A stretch of 64,000 nucleotides of DNA from Limnoperna fortunei (Eukaryota; Mollusca; Bivalvia; Mytilida; Modiolidae). Within the stretch, counting starts at the first letter, position 1. Each line of letters starts with the position of its first letter. Under the pieces are notes generated by a model. It had not been told where the DNA came from, searched no databases, and saw only the letters and a list, made by a program, of their open reading frames with translations. The stretch covers positions 70,375,575-70,439,574 of the forward strand of contig OX104118.1 in assembly GCA_944474755.1 (NCBI GenBank), read 5' to 3'. Made by a program: the position numbers and the translations under genes. Shown one piece after another: positions 10,861-22,345 of the stretch.

Positions 10861-12121
10861 TGAAATGTTCACACCATACGATGGAGCTGCTGGAATGTTG
10901 GGTTCGAATTTTTATGTAGAAAAAAAAACGTATCGTTTTACTTCGCGGTCGATGGTTTTAAAGTTTCAATAACCTCCTTTATTAATAAAACGATTATTAA
11001 GCAATGAAAGGTTTAATTGAATTTATTAATGATATACTTAGAATGATAGTGAATTAATTTTATTGTTTTATTATGTTTGACAACAATTGTATATTTAGTG
11101 CATGCATGTTTACAAGAAAAATCATTATTAACTCTTCCTGGCAAAAAAATTAGTATTTTAAAATTGTATATGATTAGTTTATCAAACATTTCTTGTTATT
11201 GTGTTTAAAGTCATTGTGCTTTCTTAATTAGTCTTTATTTATTACATATAAAAGAATAAAGGAACAAAACAATTACATTACCCCCAGCACACCTCTTACA
11301 AAAAGGATACGGTTACAGTTGATAGTGATCTTTTGATTGTAACCATTACAGTCAGAGGAATCATTTTGTAGTTGATGTCTGTCAATACATGTTCAATCTG
11401 CCGTTTTCCCTTTAGCATAATTAATAACATTGTAGTATTTGAATTCAAAAGGAATAAACGCTTTTAATTTATCCCGTTCCCCAATGTATGTAAAATTAAT
11501 GTGTCAGTGCAAATGACTGCATTAGCATGGTCAATAAGAGCATTTTGTACATCAACCGATCGGCTACAAACATAACAAAAGTAAATGTTGAAACATTTTT
11601 ATCGATTCGGGACTTTGTGCTGGTTGTCATGTCCGTTTGGGAAAGACAAAATGTTTGCTCTCTCCAATTCAACAAGCAATGAGGAAAGAATTAAGTTAGT
11701 TGCATGCTATATATTAAACAACTCCAGAAAATAATATCGTATTAGTTTGTTGATCACCAAACAATTACACCCCTAACAAAATAGACGTTGTAGTAGCAAT
11801 AAATCGGCAATAACATAAAAACTTGTTTATCAACATTTAAACAGCAATTGCTTTAATGTGAATTAGTTGAACAATTCTTAACTTTCTATCACAATCCGAC
11901 TCGACTCGACCTTTCCTAACAGACAGACACAGTAGTAAGACCCGATCTAATACGAGCACGATAATAAAATGAGCAGATAACTAAAAGCAGGAATAAATAA
12001 CATATTAATTAGACTTTTTTAAATTAAATTTAAAATGTTGTTTTCTCAATATTGTTAGTGTCTTGTAATTACAAAAAAAGATACTTCATATTAAAAAGAT
12101 TTTATAACTAAGTTATTGGAC
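10861..12121. other. Intergenic, nothing recognised
   Basis: AT-rich. Short frames only, no TE landmarks. Confidence 0.45.
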
Positions 12122-12450
12122 AGGAGCAGTATTTCAGATTTATTTAGTGCGAGAACAATTTAACAAACAATAAATAAATTTGGGAAAGATAGACCAAAAA
12201 GCAAAACATATTGAATGCCACAGGAAAAGTATGGAGTATGGGTAGGGACGGTAAATTTAGCATTTTGTAGAGGTTACAAAGGGGTTCTTTATAGGGCAAG
12301 GAGCGTGACACACTCCAAACATGTTACCTAATATAGTCCGCGGTCAATCTTTCCGTTTTATGAACTGACAACACCCCAAAAAGAGACACCCACTATCCGC
12401 CACCTGGGAAATGCTGGGCAGCTCTGTTGGTTGAGCACTAGGAACCCTCA
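12122..12450. repeat. Dispersed repeat family D, copy 1
   Basis: Contains AAAAGTATGGAGTATGGGTA, then GGACGGTAAATTT and GGAGCGTGACAC in an order shared with 14165-14400 and 33130-33360. The segment TGGTTGAGCACTAGG near 12431 resembles a Pol III A-box but has no convincing B-box or cloverleaf. Confidence 0.4.
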
Positions 12451-12649
12451 TAGTATGGTCCAAGAAAAAGAATTTTAAAATTGCCTGACTAAAATAAAAT
12501 TGCGACTGATGCATATATTTCTTAGTGGAAACGTATAAACCAATAAAAGTGGATCGTGGAAGACTTATATACATACATCATGTTTTATATTTTTAGCGCA
12601 TTTAAGGCATTAAAGAGCTGTTGTACAATAATTAAGTATATGAACGTAC

Positions 12650-13261
12650 CTTCTGAGCAGTACAAATGCAAACTGGTAACCACACGCAACTTAATAATAT
12701 TACAGGCACGAGCAGCCAAAACAGTACTGCAGCAAGTTCTGCATCATCGTCATGATCATCATAAGGAAAATAATAAACCAATCCAGATACCCCAATGAAT
12801 ACACACACAACATAAACTGTAGCCCAACAGCAGATTGATCCACACCATGACAGTCTACAATGTCGACCCTTCACAATCTGTGTAGCAGCTACAGAATTTA
12901 TAACCTCAGTGTAGAGCTCCGAAGATACCTTTATAAATATAGAGATCGAAAGTACATATTTATTTATAACACACTTATTTCGGTTTAAATTGACTTGTGC
13001 CAAATCTATAAATAATTGCATTACACTTTAAATAATATAATTACATTCACAGAATCAATCAAAAGTCCTTTGAAGAACGAAAATGGCCACTTCACCCCAC
13101 TGGAATTTCTGCTGAAGAATGGATTATCATAAGAAGAATAAGTATAATACATACCATAATTCCTTGGGATTGTAAGGCATTTGAGACGTAAGTGTTGAAT
13201 ATAGAGCCTTGACAGGTGAACTCGGAATTGGCGTTATCAAGAAAAGAAAGACTTTTCCATA
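12650..13261 (-). CDS. Candidate two-exon membrane-protein fragment
   Basis: Two exons in compatible phase 0: 13261-13155 (acceptor TTATTTTTCAG, donor ATG/GTATGT) and 12877-12650 (acceptor GCTGCTACACAG, donor AAG/GTACGT). The second encodes two hydrophobic helices (about WATVYVVCVFIGVSGLVYYF and a later LFWLLVPVILLSCVWL stretch) separated by an acidic DDHDDD loop and followed by a Cys-rich end. The first has a short ectodomain-like sequence with one Cys. No family recognised. The first exon needs one base from an upstream exon and the last ends at a donor, so both termini are missing. Confidence 0.4.
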
Positions 13262-14040
13262 CTGAAAAATAATAGTTATAATGTAAGACAAATATTGAAA
13301 TAAATATAATTAAATTGGACACATGGAAGGCGGACGGACGGACGAACATGGTCATAATAAATACTCACAGCCCTATAGAAATATATATATCTAAAACATT
13401 TCTATAAATGGCTTCCGACATGAATTGCCAACAGTAGTCGTAAGTATATGTATAGTTCACATAAAATTTTGCAAGCATATATCTGCATCTGCTGTTTTGC
13501 GTGCAGTAACCATAGCAACCAAGTTATTATTTCTTTTAATTTTACTACATAGATATAACTTTAAAATAATTATTAACCCAAATATCATGATGCATAGTAA
13601 TTATTTGTGAATAAAAAATATTTAAAAAACCAACCCCCCTCAAAAAAAAGTACAAAAAGTGTTTTTGTATAATATTAATTTTGATAAAAATCACTTGTTA
13701 ACTAGTAACCACTCAAAAAATAATTTGTTTAGAATTACGAAAACAATGTTACAAAAACACTGATATCTGATGATATTACTGCAATAGAGAACAACACATA
13801 TTTGCTACTAGAATAACTATAATAGTCTTAAAAGTAACAGACTTAAATTTGCAAACCATCAAATCTAAAAATATTTTATTGTTTCGATACTATGCGACTT
13901 GTTGCCAAGTGAACCAAAAATGTCAAACGTTTTAATAAGGTCTATAAATTTGTCTTTAATATGGCATATAATTGTTTTATGTAACATACATTTGTTAGAT
14001 AAAACAGTGAAAAATGTGTGAAAGGGAAAAGGTTTAATTG
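13262..14040. other. Intergenic or intronic, nothing recognised
   Basis: AT-rich sequence between candidate exons of the small membrane protein. No repeat landmark. Confidence 0.4.
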
Positions 14041-14044
14041 TTAC

Positions 14045-14092
14045 CTTTTTTGCTTTACGAATATAAGCCGCCGATTGTGTTTTGTCATTCAT
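14045..14092 (-). CDS. Possible start exon (MNDKTQSAAYIRKAKK)
   Basis: An ATG at 14092 opens 16 codons ending at an AAG/GTAACA donor. It lies upstream of the 13261-12650 exons on the same strand. Its end phase (0) does not match the phase needed by the 13261 exon, so either an exon lies between or this one is unrelated. Confidence 0.2.
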
Positions 14093-14164
14093 TTTCTAAT
14101 TCGCTGTGTGAATAGAAGTTATTGATTTTTTTTAGCAGCCTAATGCCCAGCGGTCATTATTTCA

Positions 14165-14400
14165 TATTTATTCTGGAGGAAAAGTTAAAAAACATTTTTT
14201 CAATTTAGGAAATGGGTTAAAATATTGACTGCCACTGAAAAAGTATAAAGTAAAGACGGAAAATTTCTTGTAACCTTGTAACGGTTGTATTTTTCAAATG
14301 ATGCTTAACCGTGCAGGGAGCGTGGCACTTCAATCTCGTTACCCCTATGGTCCGATGTCAGGTTATAACATTTGTTAAACTTGGTCTTTCAAAGCAAGAC
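14165..14400. repeat. Dispersed repeat family D, copy 2
   Basis: Shares AAAAGTATAAAGTAAAGACGG and GCAGGGAGCGTGGCACT landmarks with the copies at 12122 and 33130. The copies are strongly diverged. Confidence 0.35.
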
Positions 14401-14805
14401 ATAATTTCAGTGTTCCTTTTTGAGACAGGTAATTGCTGAAACCAAGAAAGATCTATAAATATATTATAGCTCACATGAAAACCTTTTGAATTTGATTGGT
14501 TAACAAGCCGTATACATCAGGCTATGTACACGTTTACAGCCGTATACTTAAGGTGTATTTAATCCCGTATACACCCTGGGAAAGTTAATTATCATGGCCG
14601 ACTTTGTTTCGCTTCGATTGCAAAAAATGTCTAAACGCACAATGTTTAAGTGATGTAAATAAAAATAATATGATTTTTTTTATTTGGAAATCACCAAAGA
14701 CGGGTAAATTATAAAACAAACTACTAAACTATCAATTATAGCTCGGGTAAAGGTTTTCATCGTCTGCTCACAAAAGTCAAACATGAAACGTTTTGCATCG
14801 CTTAC

Positions 14806-14884
14806 CGAGGAAGAAATTATTGCTAGACGCCAAAATGTGATACCAAAGAACACTACAAATGCAAATAATTCTGCAGCTAGTTTG
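14806..14884 (-). CDS. Possible transmembrane exon
   Basis: Acceptor GCACTTATAG and donor TCG/GTAAGC bound an open 79-bp segment encoding a hydrophobic helix (FAFVVFFGITFW). It could be an upstream exon of the candidate membrane protein at 12.6-13.3 kb. Only splice signals and hydrophobicity support it. Confidence 0.2.
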
Positions 14885-15012
14885 CTATAAGTGCATATTT
14901 GACAGAAAAAGTATAGAAAATAACTATGAAAACTTAAGCGCAGACAGGCTATCAGAAACACTGTGTCATTTTAAAACCAATTCTCCATAAGGATCAAAGG
15001 ATTTCCATATAG

Positions 15013-16445
15013 GGTAAGACATGACATGTCTCAGATTTTGCTGATTTTTATTATATAGGTTGAAATTGACCATTGGATCACAAAATAATGATTGTTTGTT
15101 ATGATTTGACTTCGGTTGCCATGGTAACCGTAGCGGCCATTTTGGGCAGATTAAAATACAGTGAAAAGGGCAATATTCAAATCCCAATTTTTCAGGGGAA
15201 AATCAATTCATATTCAATAGAATTTTTTTATTTGCTTAATTCAATATCTCATTGACAATATTCAAAACAGTTACAACACTTTAAATATATGTGTGATCAG
15301 ACTGAGACTATTGAACATATCAAGAAATAGTGCATTATTCTCTATAATTTTTGGTAAACAATATTACCATTTTTGCCACTTTTCTGACTCTATTTTCAGA
15401 CAATGCACCAATCACAAATATTCATCATGCATATAATTACATAGATTGATAATTAATATTCAAAAATTTTTAAAATCTCAATGGGGTAAGAGAAAATGTC
15501 TTTAGAAAACACTGTTAAAGTTGGTTACCATGGTAATAAAACAAAAACGGCAATTTTTCGATATTTAAATATATGTATGACCATACTTCTAATATGAGCC
15601 AAGATAACAATTGTTGTCATCATATGTACCTAAAAGGATCTTTTCAACATAGTATGACCTTAGAAAACTTTCAAGGTCACTTGTGTTGTTCTCAAGGTCA
15701 CTTTAAAATTGATTTTGTTTCGAGATTTTCATATTTGAAAGCTCAATTTTTAGTTGACCTTGACCTTGAGACACTGTACCCTGAAATGATTTCAAAGTCA
15801 TTTTAAGTTTATAGGATGTCTGTTAAAAATAATAATTAAGGATGATTTAATTTAACCCTAAGAAACAGTAGTTTCGTGGAAATATTAAACAATACAGAAA
15901 TGGCTTTTTTTCGCAAGTTACAATGGTAACCATCTTTGACAGTGTTTTCTATAGACATCTTTTGTTACCCCATTGAGATGTTTATAAGTTTTGAATATTA
16001 ATCATCAATTTATGTAATTATATTCATGATGAGTATTTGTGATTGGTGCATTTTCTGAAAATGGAGTCAGTAAAGTGGCAAAAATGGTAATTTTTTGGTA
16101 AAAAAATTCCAGAAAAAAATGCATGATATCTTGACATATTCGATAGCCTCGTTCTGAATACACATTTATGTTTAGTCTTGAAACTGTTTTGAATATTGTC
16201 AATGAGGTATTGAATTAAGCAAATAAAACGTTATATTGAATATGCATTGATTTTTGAATAACAAATTGGGAATTGAATATAGGCTATTTCGCAGTGTGAG
16301 GAATGATAAAAAATTGACCGCCTCGGTTACCATGGCAACCGTGGTCAATCATAACAAACAGTCATCATTTTTGTGATCCAATGGTCAATTGCAACTTATG
16401 GAATGAAAATCAGCAAAATCTGAGACATGTCATGTCCCAGTTATT
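15013..16445. mobile_element. Foldback element of about 1.4 kb
   Basis: Two long imperfect inverted arms: about 15018-15546 and 15906-16441. Paired landmarks are GACATGACATGTCTCAG at the outer left versus CTGAGACATGTCATGTC at the outer right, GGTTGCCATGGTAACCG versus GGTTACCATGGCAACCG, CACCAATCACAAATATTCAT versus GAGTATTTGTGATTGGTG, and GTTACCATGGTAAT versus CAATGGTAACCATC at the inner ends. No ORF fits a transposase. The loop (about 360 bp) is not repeated. Its outer flank also occurs at 48286-48310, so the element belongs to a dispersed family. Confidence 0.75.
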
Positions 16446-17801
16446 TTGGTGCTTAGGGATAATTGTTCTTAAAACATGGACACAGGCACAAAAACAAGGA
16501 AATTGTACTAAGTTACAACATTATTGAATATACGTCATGCTCTAAACAGATACCTTAAAAAGTCAACCACATCTTAAAAATATGACATTATCAATGGGAC
16601 AGAATTTCTGGAGGCTAACGAATGTTTTAAAACAGCGATGGCTGCAATCAAAGCATCTGGAAAAGGGGGGCATAGAGCATTTTGCTAGAGATCGTACTAA
16701 GCCACCTCACAAAAATTTATAATAGCATTTTCTGTTTTCAGATGAATATTCGTTTATATTTCTGTCGTCGTGCTAATGAAAACATGGATTCGATGACCAA
16801 AGACAAAAACAAAAAGAAGAATAAATAATCACAGGGAGTCTAACAGGTAAAATATCAGGGTATTGTCCCGTAGCGAAGTTCGAAACTTACATCAGTAAAC
16901 TAAACCCAGACTGTGATCGTCTTTGGCAAAATCCGAAGTTATTAAGTAATTTTGTAAATGTATTTCAATTTCCAATCTAATGCAATAATCCTATGCCGTT
17001 CAACCCTTATTTAAGACTTTGATTTATTTTCATTCTAATCTCGTTTCAATCACAACCTCATGTATCCCGAAGTACAATATTTGAAAGCAGGTGTGGTAAT
17101 GGAAATGAAAATAGAAATGGAATTTACTTGATGTAAAGATGTAACCAATAAGATGATGATTTTCAGAGAGTAAAATATCTAAAGTATGTCACCAAGACAA
17201 ATTGTGCAAACTGTATTCACAATTCTTTATCAAATAAAATCTACATAATTTTCTAAAATAAAGTAAAATATAGAATAACCTAACTTGCCATATGTCTTTT
17301 TTTCTGGTAATGTGCACTTGGTGTTCAATTCGTCTCCAGCTAAACAAGAATAAATTTTGGATAACAGCTGTATAAGATATGTACAATTTTCGTTGAAAAG
17401 ATTTCTTACATTTATTGATACAATTTACTTAGTGTAAGATATTATGTCTGCAAAATGTTCGTGTAATATAGTGCTATGTAAGGTCATCATAGAAAATTTG
17501 TTACATCACCTTAGCGTTACATTTTAAATTGCATAGCGCACCTGTCACAACAGTATTAATCATTAGCGACTTCTAAGGTAATTGTGCAACTCCTTATTTG
17601 TATATTGTACTATTCATTTCTCTCTCGCATACAATAAATCCATTACGTTGATTTCTCTATATATTTTTATATTTTTGGCAATGAATTGTCTTTACTAACA
17701 TAGAGTTATTTTGCATTGACATGTTTTTGTATTTCTGTATATCTCAGTCCTTAACATCACAATTAAGCGCTATGTTAAGTAACTAAAATTTCCTTCTGGT
17801 C
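16446..17801. other. Intergenic, nothing recognised
   Basis: AT-rich. Short ORFs only. The first 20 bases match the flank seen at 48270-48290. Confidence 0.45.
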
Positions 17802-19007
17802 ATTTTTATACGAAAGCCCAGAAGGCTCATTCGAAGTTCGAGAATCGAAATTCGAAATTCGAGATTCGAGATTCGAGATTCGAAATTCGAAATTCGAAAT
17901 TCAATATAGTTATAACCAATCAGATTGCGTGTGACATAATCGTCTACCAATCAGAATAGTTCTTATATATTCGAGATTCGAAATTCGAGATTCGAAATTC
18001 GAAATTCAATAAAGTTTTAGCCAATCAGATTGCGTGTGACATAATCTCTACCAATCAGAATTCCTTGGTTATATCTAAACTACATAAAATTTGGTTGAGT
18101 AGTTTTAGGGGAGTTAAAGCGAAAACCATGATTATTGAGGATTACTGAAAATTTCGAAGTTCAAAGAGCCATAACTACCATATAAATTTAGGAATCAACA
18201 ATTGCTGATAATATGCACAACTACATATATGGTGTACTAATTACATACCAAGTTTCATAAAATTTTGTATAGTACTGAGTAGTTTCAGAGTATTTGTGCT
18301 GACAAGATAAATAATGGGTATTTTCAGCACATTTCAAAGTACAAAGGGCCAAAATAAGCCAGTGGCGGATCCAAAATTTCGAAAAGGGGGGCCACTGACT
18401 GGCCAAAGGGGCCACTTTGGTCATGCTTCAATGATTTCCTATATATCCAACCAAATTTTTCCGTCAAAAGGGAGGGCCCCCTCTGGATCCATCCCTGATA
18501 GCCCCATTCAAAATTTGAGGGCCAAAATGCTAGGTAACATGCAAAACTACATATGGTGTACTTCCTACACACCAAGTTTTGTTGAATTCCGTTTTACATG
18601 TACATTTGTGTTTCTTGATTTGTAAAATCAATATGTTATTGTGAACTGAATTAATTTGATAAAATAACAAATAAAGCTTATAAATTAGATTTGTTTTTTA
18701 AAAACCATGTTGAACAAGTCATTCGTTGACAAATATGTCAACTGCTAAAACACCAAATAAACATAAAAGCACGTGGCAACGTTTATATAAGAATTATTCT
18801 GATTGGTAGACGATTATGTTACACACAATTTGATTGGTTATAACTATATTGAATTTCGAATCTCGAATTTCGAATCTCGAATTTCGAATCTCGAATCTCG
18901 AGTTTCGAATCTCGAATCTCGAATTTCGAATCTCGAATTTCGAGTTTCGAATCTTGAATCTCGAATTTCGAATATCGAATGATCCTTCTGGGCTTTCGTA
19001 TTTTTAT
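17802..19007. mobile_element. Foldback transposon with heptamer minisatellite arms and 8-bp TSD
   Basis: Perfect 16-bp terminal inverted repeats (17810-17825 and 18984-18999, outer sequence ACGAAAGCCCAGAAGG) are flanked by the 8-bp direct repeat ATTTTTAT (17802-17809 and 19000-19007). Inside each end lies an array of ATTCGAR heptamers (17832-17905 and 17970-18008; inverted at 18848-18980). Next comes an inverted CCAATCAGATTG...CTACCAATCAGAAT block. An 8-bp duplication is usual for hAT elements. No transposase is encoded, so this is a non-autonomous element. Confidence 0.75.
18360..18497 (+). mobile_element. Nested hAT-like MITE
   Basis: Starts CAGTGGCGGATCCA and ends TGGATCCATCCCTG, an imperfect inverted pair of the kind found at hAT ends. 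It lies inside the larger foldback. The interior has further inverted GGGGGGCC / GGCCCCC blocks. I did not find a clean 8-bp target duplication. Confidence 0.45.
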
Positions 19008-19178
19008 TATCTTCTTACTTTTCGTTTTTTTTATTGAATGTATTTTTCATATCTATTCAGATTTAAGTTGCTGTAATATTGCATTCATAAATCAATTTTT
19101 GATTAACACGCACAGTGAAGAAAACACCCTTTAACAGCTTGACGCTAGTTAATTTCCTCCAACTATTCTTAAATAATG

Positions 19179-19667
19179 TTATATGTACGTACTTGAAGTA
19201 ATTGCATTAACTAATTTCGGAAGCCATTCCTCCTTGTTCCCCCGAGCATCTATGAAAGTCAGTGGTTCTAAGAATTCAGGAATTTTACAATCTTCTATTA
19301 CCACTGGAATTACAGTAACTGCACCTTCTTTCCGACTTTTGAAGAAACTTGAGTGTAATTCATGCTTACACCATCCACTGCTCATATACTCTTTTGATAA
19401 AACTATTACTGTCTTTGAAGACCGAGTTAAACATTCTGTGATGTTTTCGACAATTTCCTTTCCTGGTTTAAAATCACGCTCGTGATCACAACACTTAATG
19501 CCATAGTTTGTCTCAAGTATTTGTATTACGTCTCTTACCCAGTTTATTTCTTTATCCAAATTTCTGTATGAGAACATTGCATCATATTGCTTATTACTAG
19601 GAAAGCTACTATATTCGTTTATTATTTCACCTTCACCGTCAACTGTAACTATGACATCAGTATCCAT
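19179..19667 (-). CDS. TIR-domain protein
   Basis: 162 residues. TIR landmarks in order: box 1 YDAMFSY (28-34), the BB-loop RDFKPGKEI (65-73), the helix WCKHEL (99-104), VTVIPVVIED (117-126) and a late FIDAR (138-142). The WCxxE glutamate corresponds both to the conserved position in Toll receptors and to the catalytic position of NAD-hydrolysing TIRs, so activity cannot be decided here. No transmembrane or leucine-rich part is seen, so the product may be cytosolic and TIR-only. A splice acceptor (TTTTTCATTGGTAG) about 28 bp before the ATG suggests a 5' UTR intron. A possible donor (GTACGT) at 19192-19187 means the C-terminus could continue in another exon. TIR-only adaptor-like genes are numerous in bivalves and usually act in innate immune signalling. 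Confidence 0.8.
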   Translation of the reverse strand: MDTDVIVTVDGEGEIINEYSSFPSNKQYDAMFSYRNLDKEINWVRDVIQILETNYGIKCCDHERDFKPGKEIVENITECLTRSSKTVIVLSKEYMSSGWCKHELHSSFFKSRKEGAVTVIPVVIEDCKIPEFLEPLTFIDARGNKEEWLPKLVNAITSSTYI

Positions 19668-19878
19668 TTAATATTTTGAAGTATAATATGTTTTCTACCA
19701 ATGAAAAACAGCAATGTTAGCAAGGATTTATACGTGCTTTAAAAAAAAAAAAAATAAGTTTTAATATCTTAACTCGTATTGATCAACCACCTATTATTTT
19801 CCGTCCTCGCAACTGCTCAACTTTAAGCACTTCACTAACGTTTGCATTATCTACATGCACATGTATATACTGTTTTCA

Positions 19879-19894
19879 GGGGGGGGGGGGGGGG
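19879..19894. repeat. Poly-G run
   Basis: Sixteen consecutive G immediately before the SINE head. Confidence 0.9.
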
Positions 19895-20150
19895 CTCGAT
19901 GGCAGAGTGGTTAAGGTAGTTAGTCTAATATATGTCAACACTGAAGCATCGGGTTCGACCTCACTGCGGGCAAAGTGTGCCCAACTCCAATCGTAATTGA
20001 CAAGGATTGCAAGTTTTCAGTTTTCCTATCGAAGGTCGGGGGTTTTATCTCGGTACTCCGGCTTCCTTTCCTAAAAACAGGACGCCACAATATACCTGAA
20101 AAATGTATGAAAATAACGTAACCACAATAAAGACATTAAAACAAAAAACG
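19890..20150 (+). mobile_element. tRNA-derived SINE (copy 2)
   Basis: A-box-like GGCAGAGTGGTTAAGGTAGT (about 19901-19920) and B-box GGGTTCGACC (about 19950) form a tRNA-Ser/Leu-like head. The shared body follows (AATTGACAAGGATTGCAAG, then GAAGGTCGGGGGTTTT) and the tail is A-rich. It is the best-preserved head among the copies in the window. Confidence 0.7.
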
Positions 20151-20985
20151 CTACATATACTGTATTTTTTATATATATATATATTTTAAATATCAAGATC
20201 TAAGTAATATTTATTTATTTTTGATATTTTAAAAATAAATATATTTGAAATTAACTTACTGTTATTGATAATTTTTAATTCATAGTTATGTACTGTGGTT
20301 GTCCTTATGGGAATTTAAATGTCTGCAGGGTTAATTTAGTCAATCATGATATGTCTGTATTCTCTAGATTTTGTTTTGGCAAAGAAACAATTATTCTTTG
20401 ATATCTATTGGTTAATGTGGTCATGTGTTTCTTTTGGCAGGGAATTCTATTGTTATCTTAGATTTGATTTTGATTTTAAATAGTCTAATACTTTTAATTC
20501 TCACTCTTGTGTATCATATTTGTGGACATCTTGATTATATTTCTCCGGTTGATTTTCTTTATCCCGATTAACACATGTATCTCACAGTTATAAGGTACAT
20601 GTATATGTAAGATTCTGAATAAATATATATTTTATTACGTAATGACCCCGCGGCTTCCTCGGATTTAATTTGAATAATTGTCATTAATGTGCTGCATTTT
20701 CGAAGTAAAATCAATATACCCAGTACACATGTGCGTATATGAACCCATCAGGCTACCCTATTCGTGTCTTTTGTCATGTGCGCTGCATGTTGTGAACATA
20801 GAAAGACGATGTCTTTCTTAAGATTTAAAACTCTTTACACAGTTTACTAGCACGAATATCATACATGTAATTTATGCATCTGGAAATGATGAATCTTTTA
20901 TGATCATGAAAAGGAAAAGCCAAAGGATTCCCATAATATTGTTTTGATATAAAAAATTTCTAAGATTAATCAGAAAAAATCTTTA
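20151..20985. other. Intergenic, AT-rich
   Basis: Includes a TA-rich microsatellite near 20165-20185. No supported gene. Confidence 0.5.
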
Positions 20986-20989
20986 AAAG

Positions 20990-22345
20990 ATATAAGTTGC
21001 GACGCTGATTTGGATACTGACAAACTTATTTAAGAAAATTTATCGGTCATGTTATGAAATCATTTTATGAAATTGCTTCTAAAAGTGGTGATGAATTTCA
21101 TGAACCTCATGTAAATCCTGAAATGCCCGAAGAGATGCATGGAGATTTTTATTTAAATGAAAGTCCGTATTGTTCTGGTGAAATGTCACAAGCTGCAAAT
21201 TCTGACAATGATTATTTTGATAACTGAGAAGACTAATTTTGGTTACGAGTGTCCCACATTTTTCAATGGTGAATACAAATTTGGCGAAGAAAGAGACGAG
21301 AAACTCGTTAATTTGGTAAATGAAGGTTTCTACAAAAAAGGACAATTAACATATTGAAAAGTACAAAATTCCTATTAATTGCAAAAGGTGTCAATGATGA
21401 TATATGGGGATTGCTGCAAAGGCATATTCAATCTAAGGATATAAGTTTAATAGAAGTTAAAAAGTTAATGTTTGTTAGTATTGTTCCAATTTTAAAATTA
21501 GCCAAAATGAAATGGAGAAATTTCAAGAAAAAGAGGCACGTGACTTTATCATTGATAATTTAGTGTTAGTATGTTCGTTCATTCACGAAAGTGAAAGTTA
21601 AAGTAAAGGTGACAAGTTGTATGCTGACGACATTTCATAACAAATCAAGGAAATTTATGATAATAACAAAACAAATTCAAACGCCCGTGTCTACGAAAAA
21701 AGGATTTGATACTGGATATGGTGGTTTTATTAAAAACTAGCCGGCGATCAAAGGACGAGGTTACCCCAAGGGAAAGTTTGTCCCAAGAGGCAGGGGAGTG
21801 TACTACTTGTAAACTGAAATATAATTTAAATAAATGGAAAAAATAACATCAGATTCTTGGAGTTTACAAACGATAACTGGTTATAAAATGAATTTGAAAG
21901 GAATCCCATTATGAAATCGCCACCCAAACCTATTCATTTTAACGAAAAAGAAAAGGAGTTAATTACTTCTGAAGTTAATAATTTAATTATGAAAGGTGCA
22001 GTTATTGAATGTGATCATGAACTGGCGAGTTCATTTCTAATACTTTCTTAGTCAGAAAGAAAAACGGCTAATTTAGGTCTGATATAAATTTAAAGAAATT
22101 GAATCAATTTTTTGAGTAACATAATTTTAAAATGAAAACTTGAATGTTGTCTTACAAAGTGTAACAAAAAATCATTCTTTACGCCATTTATCCAGATTAT
22201 TATAAGTACTTGAAATTTGAGTGGAATGGTAATTTACTGAACTTTGTTTCCCATTTGTAAGCCTATCATCAGCACCAAGGGTGTTTACAGATGTTATGAC
22301 GCCGATGTTTTCTGCATTACGGCATATGGGATTTTCAACATTTTA
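20990..22345 (+). mobile_element. DIRS-like retrotransposon remnant
   Basis: A gag-like part (about 21150-21560) reads in two frames: a YECPTFFNGEYKFGEE-type stretch, then GVNDDIWGLLQRHIQSKDI. It is followed by a Gly/Arg-rich tail near 21740-21810. From about 21895 an RT N-terminus reads PPKPIHFNEKEKELI and HELASSF, and near 22195-22340 the palm region reads YKYLKFEWNG and VFTDVMTPMFSALRHMG. These strings are typical of DIRS/Ngaro RT. Many stops and frame changes are present and the element ends before the catalytic YxDD. It is dead. No tyrosine recombinase part was found. Confidence 0.6.

Noticed and set aside
12416..12445. tRNA-like A-box string
   Set aside because: No matching B-box at the right distance. 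It lies in dispersed repeat family D.
17832..18008. CRISPR-like array
   Set aside because: Units of 7 bp without spacers of uniform length. This is a minisatellite in a eukaryotic foldback element.
18314..18625. 103-codon plus-strand ORF and its antisense partner
   Set aside because: Both lie across the nested hAT-like MITE and have no coding signature.
18834..19037. 67-codon Ile/Ser/Asn-rich repetitive ORF
   Set aside because: Product of the ATTCGAR heptamer array.
19183..19485. 100-codon plus-strand ORF
   Set aside because: Antisense shadow of the TIR gene.
19895..19975. Possible tRNA gene
   Set aside because: A- and B-box are present, but the body continues into a repeat shared with other copies and the cloverleaf is incomplete, so it is a SINE head.
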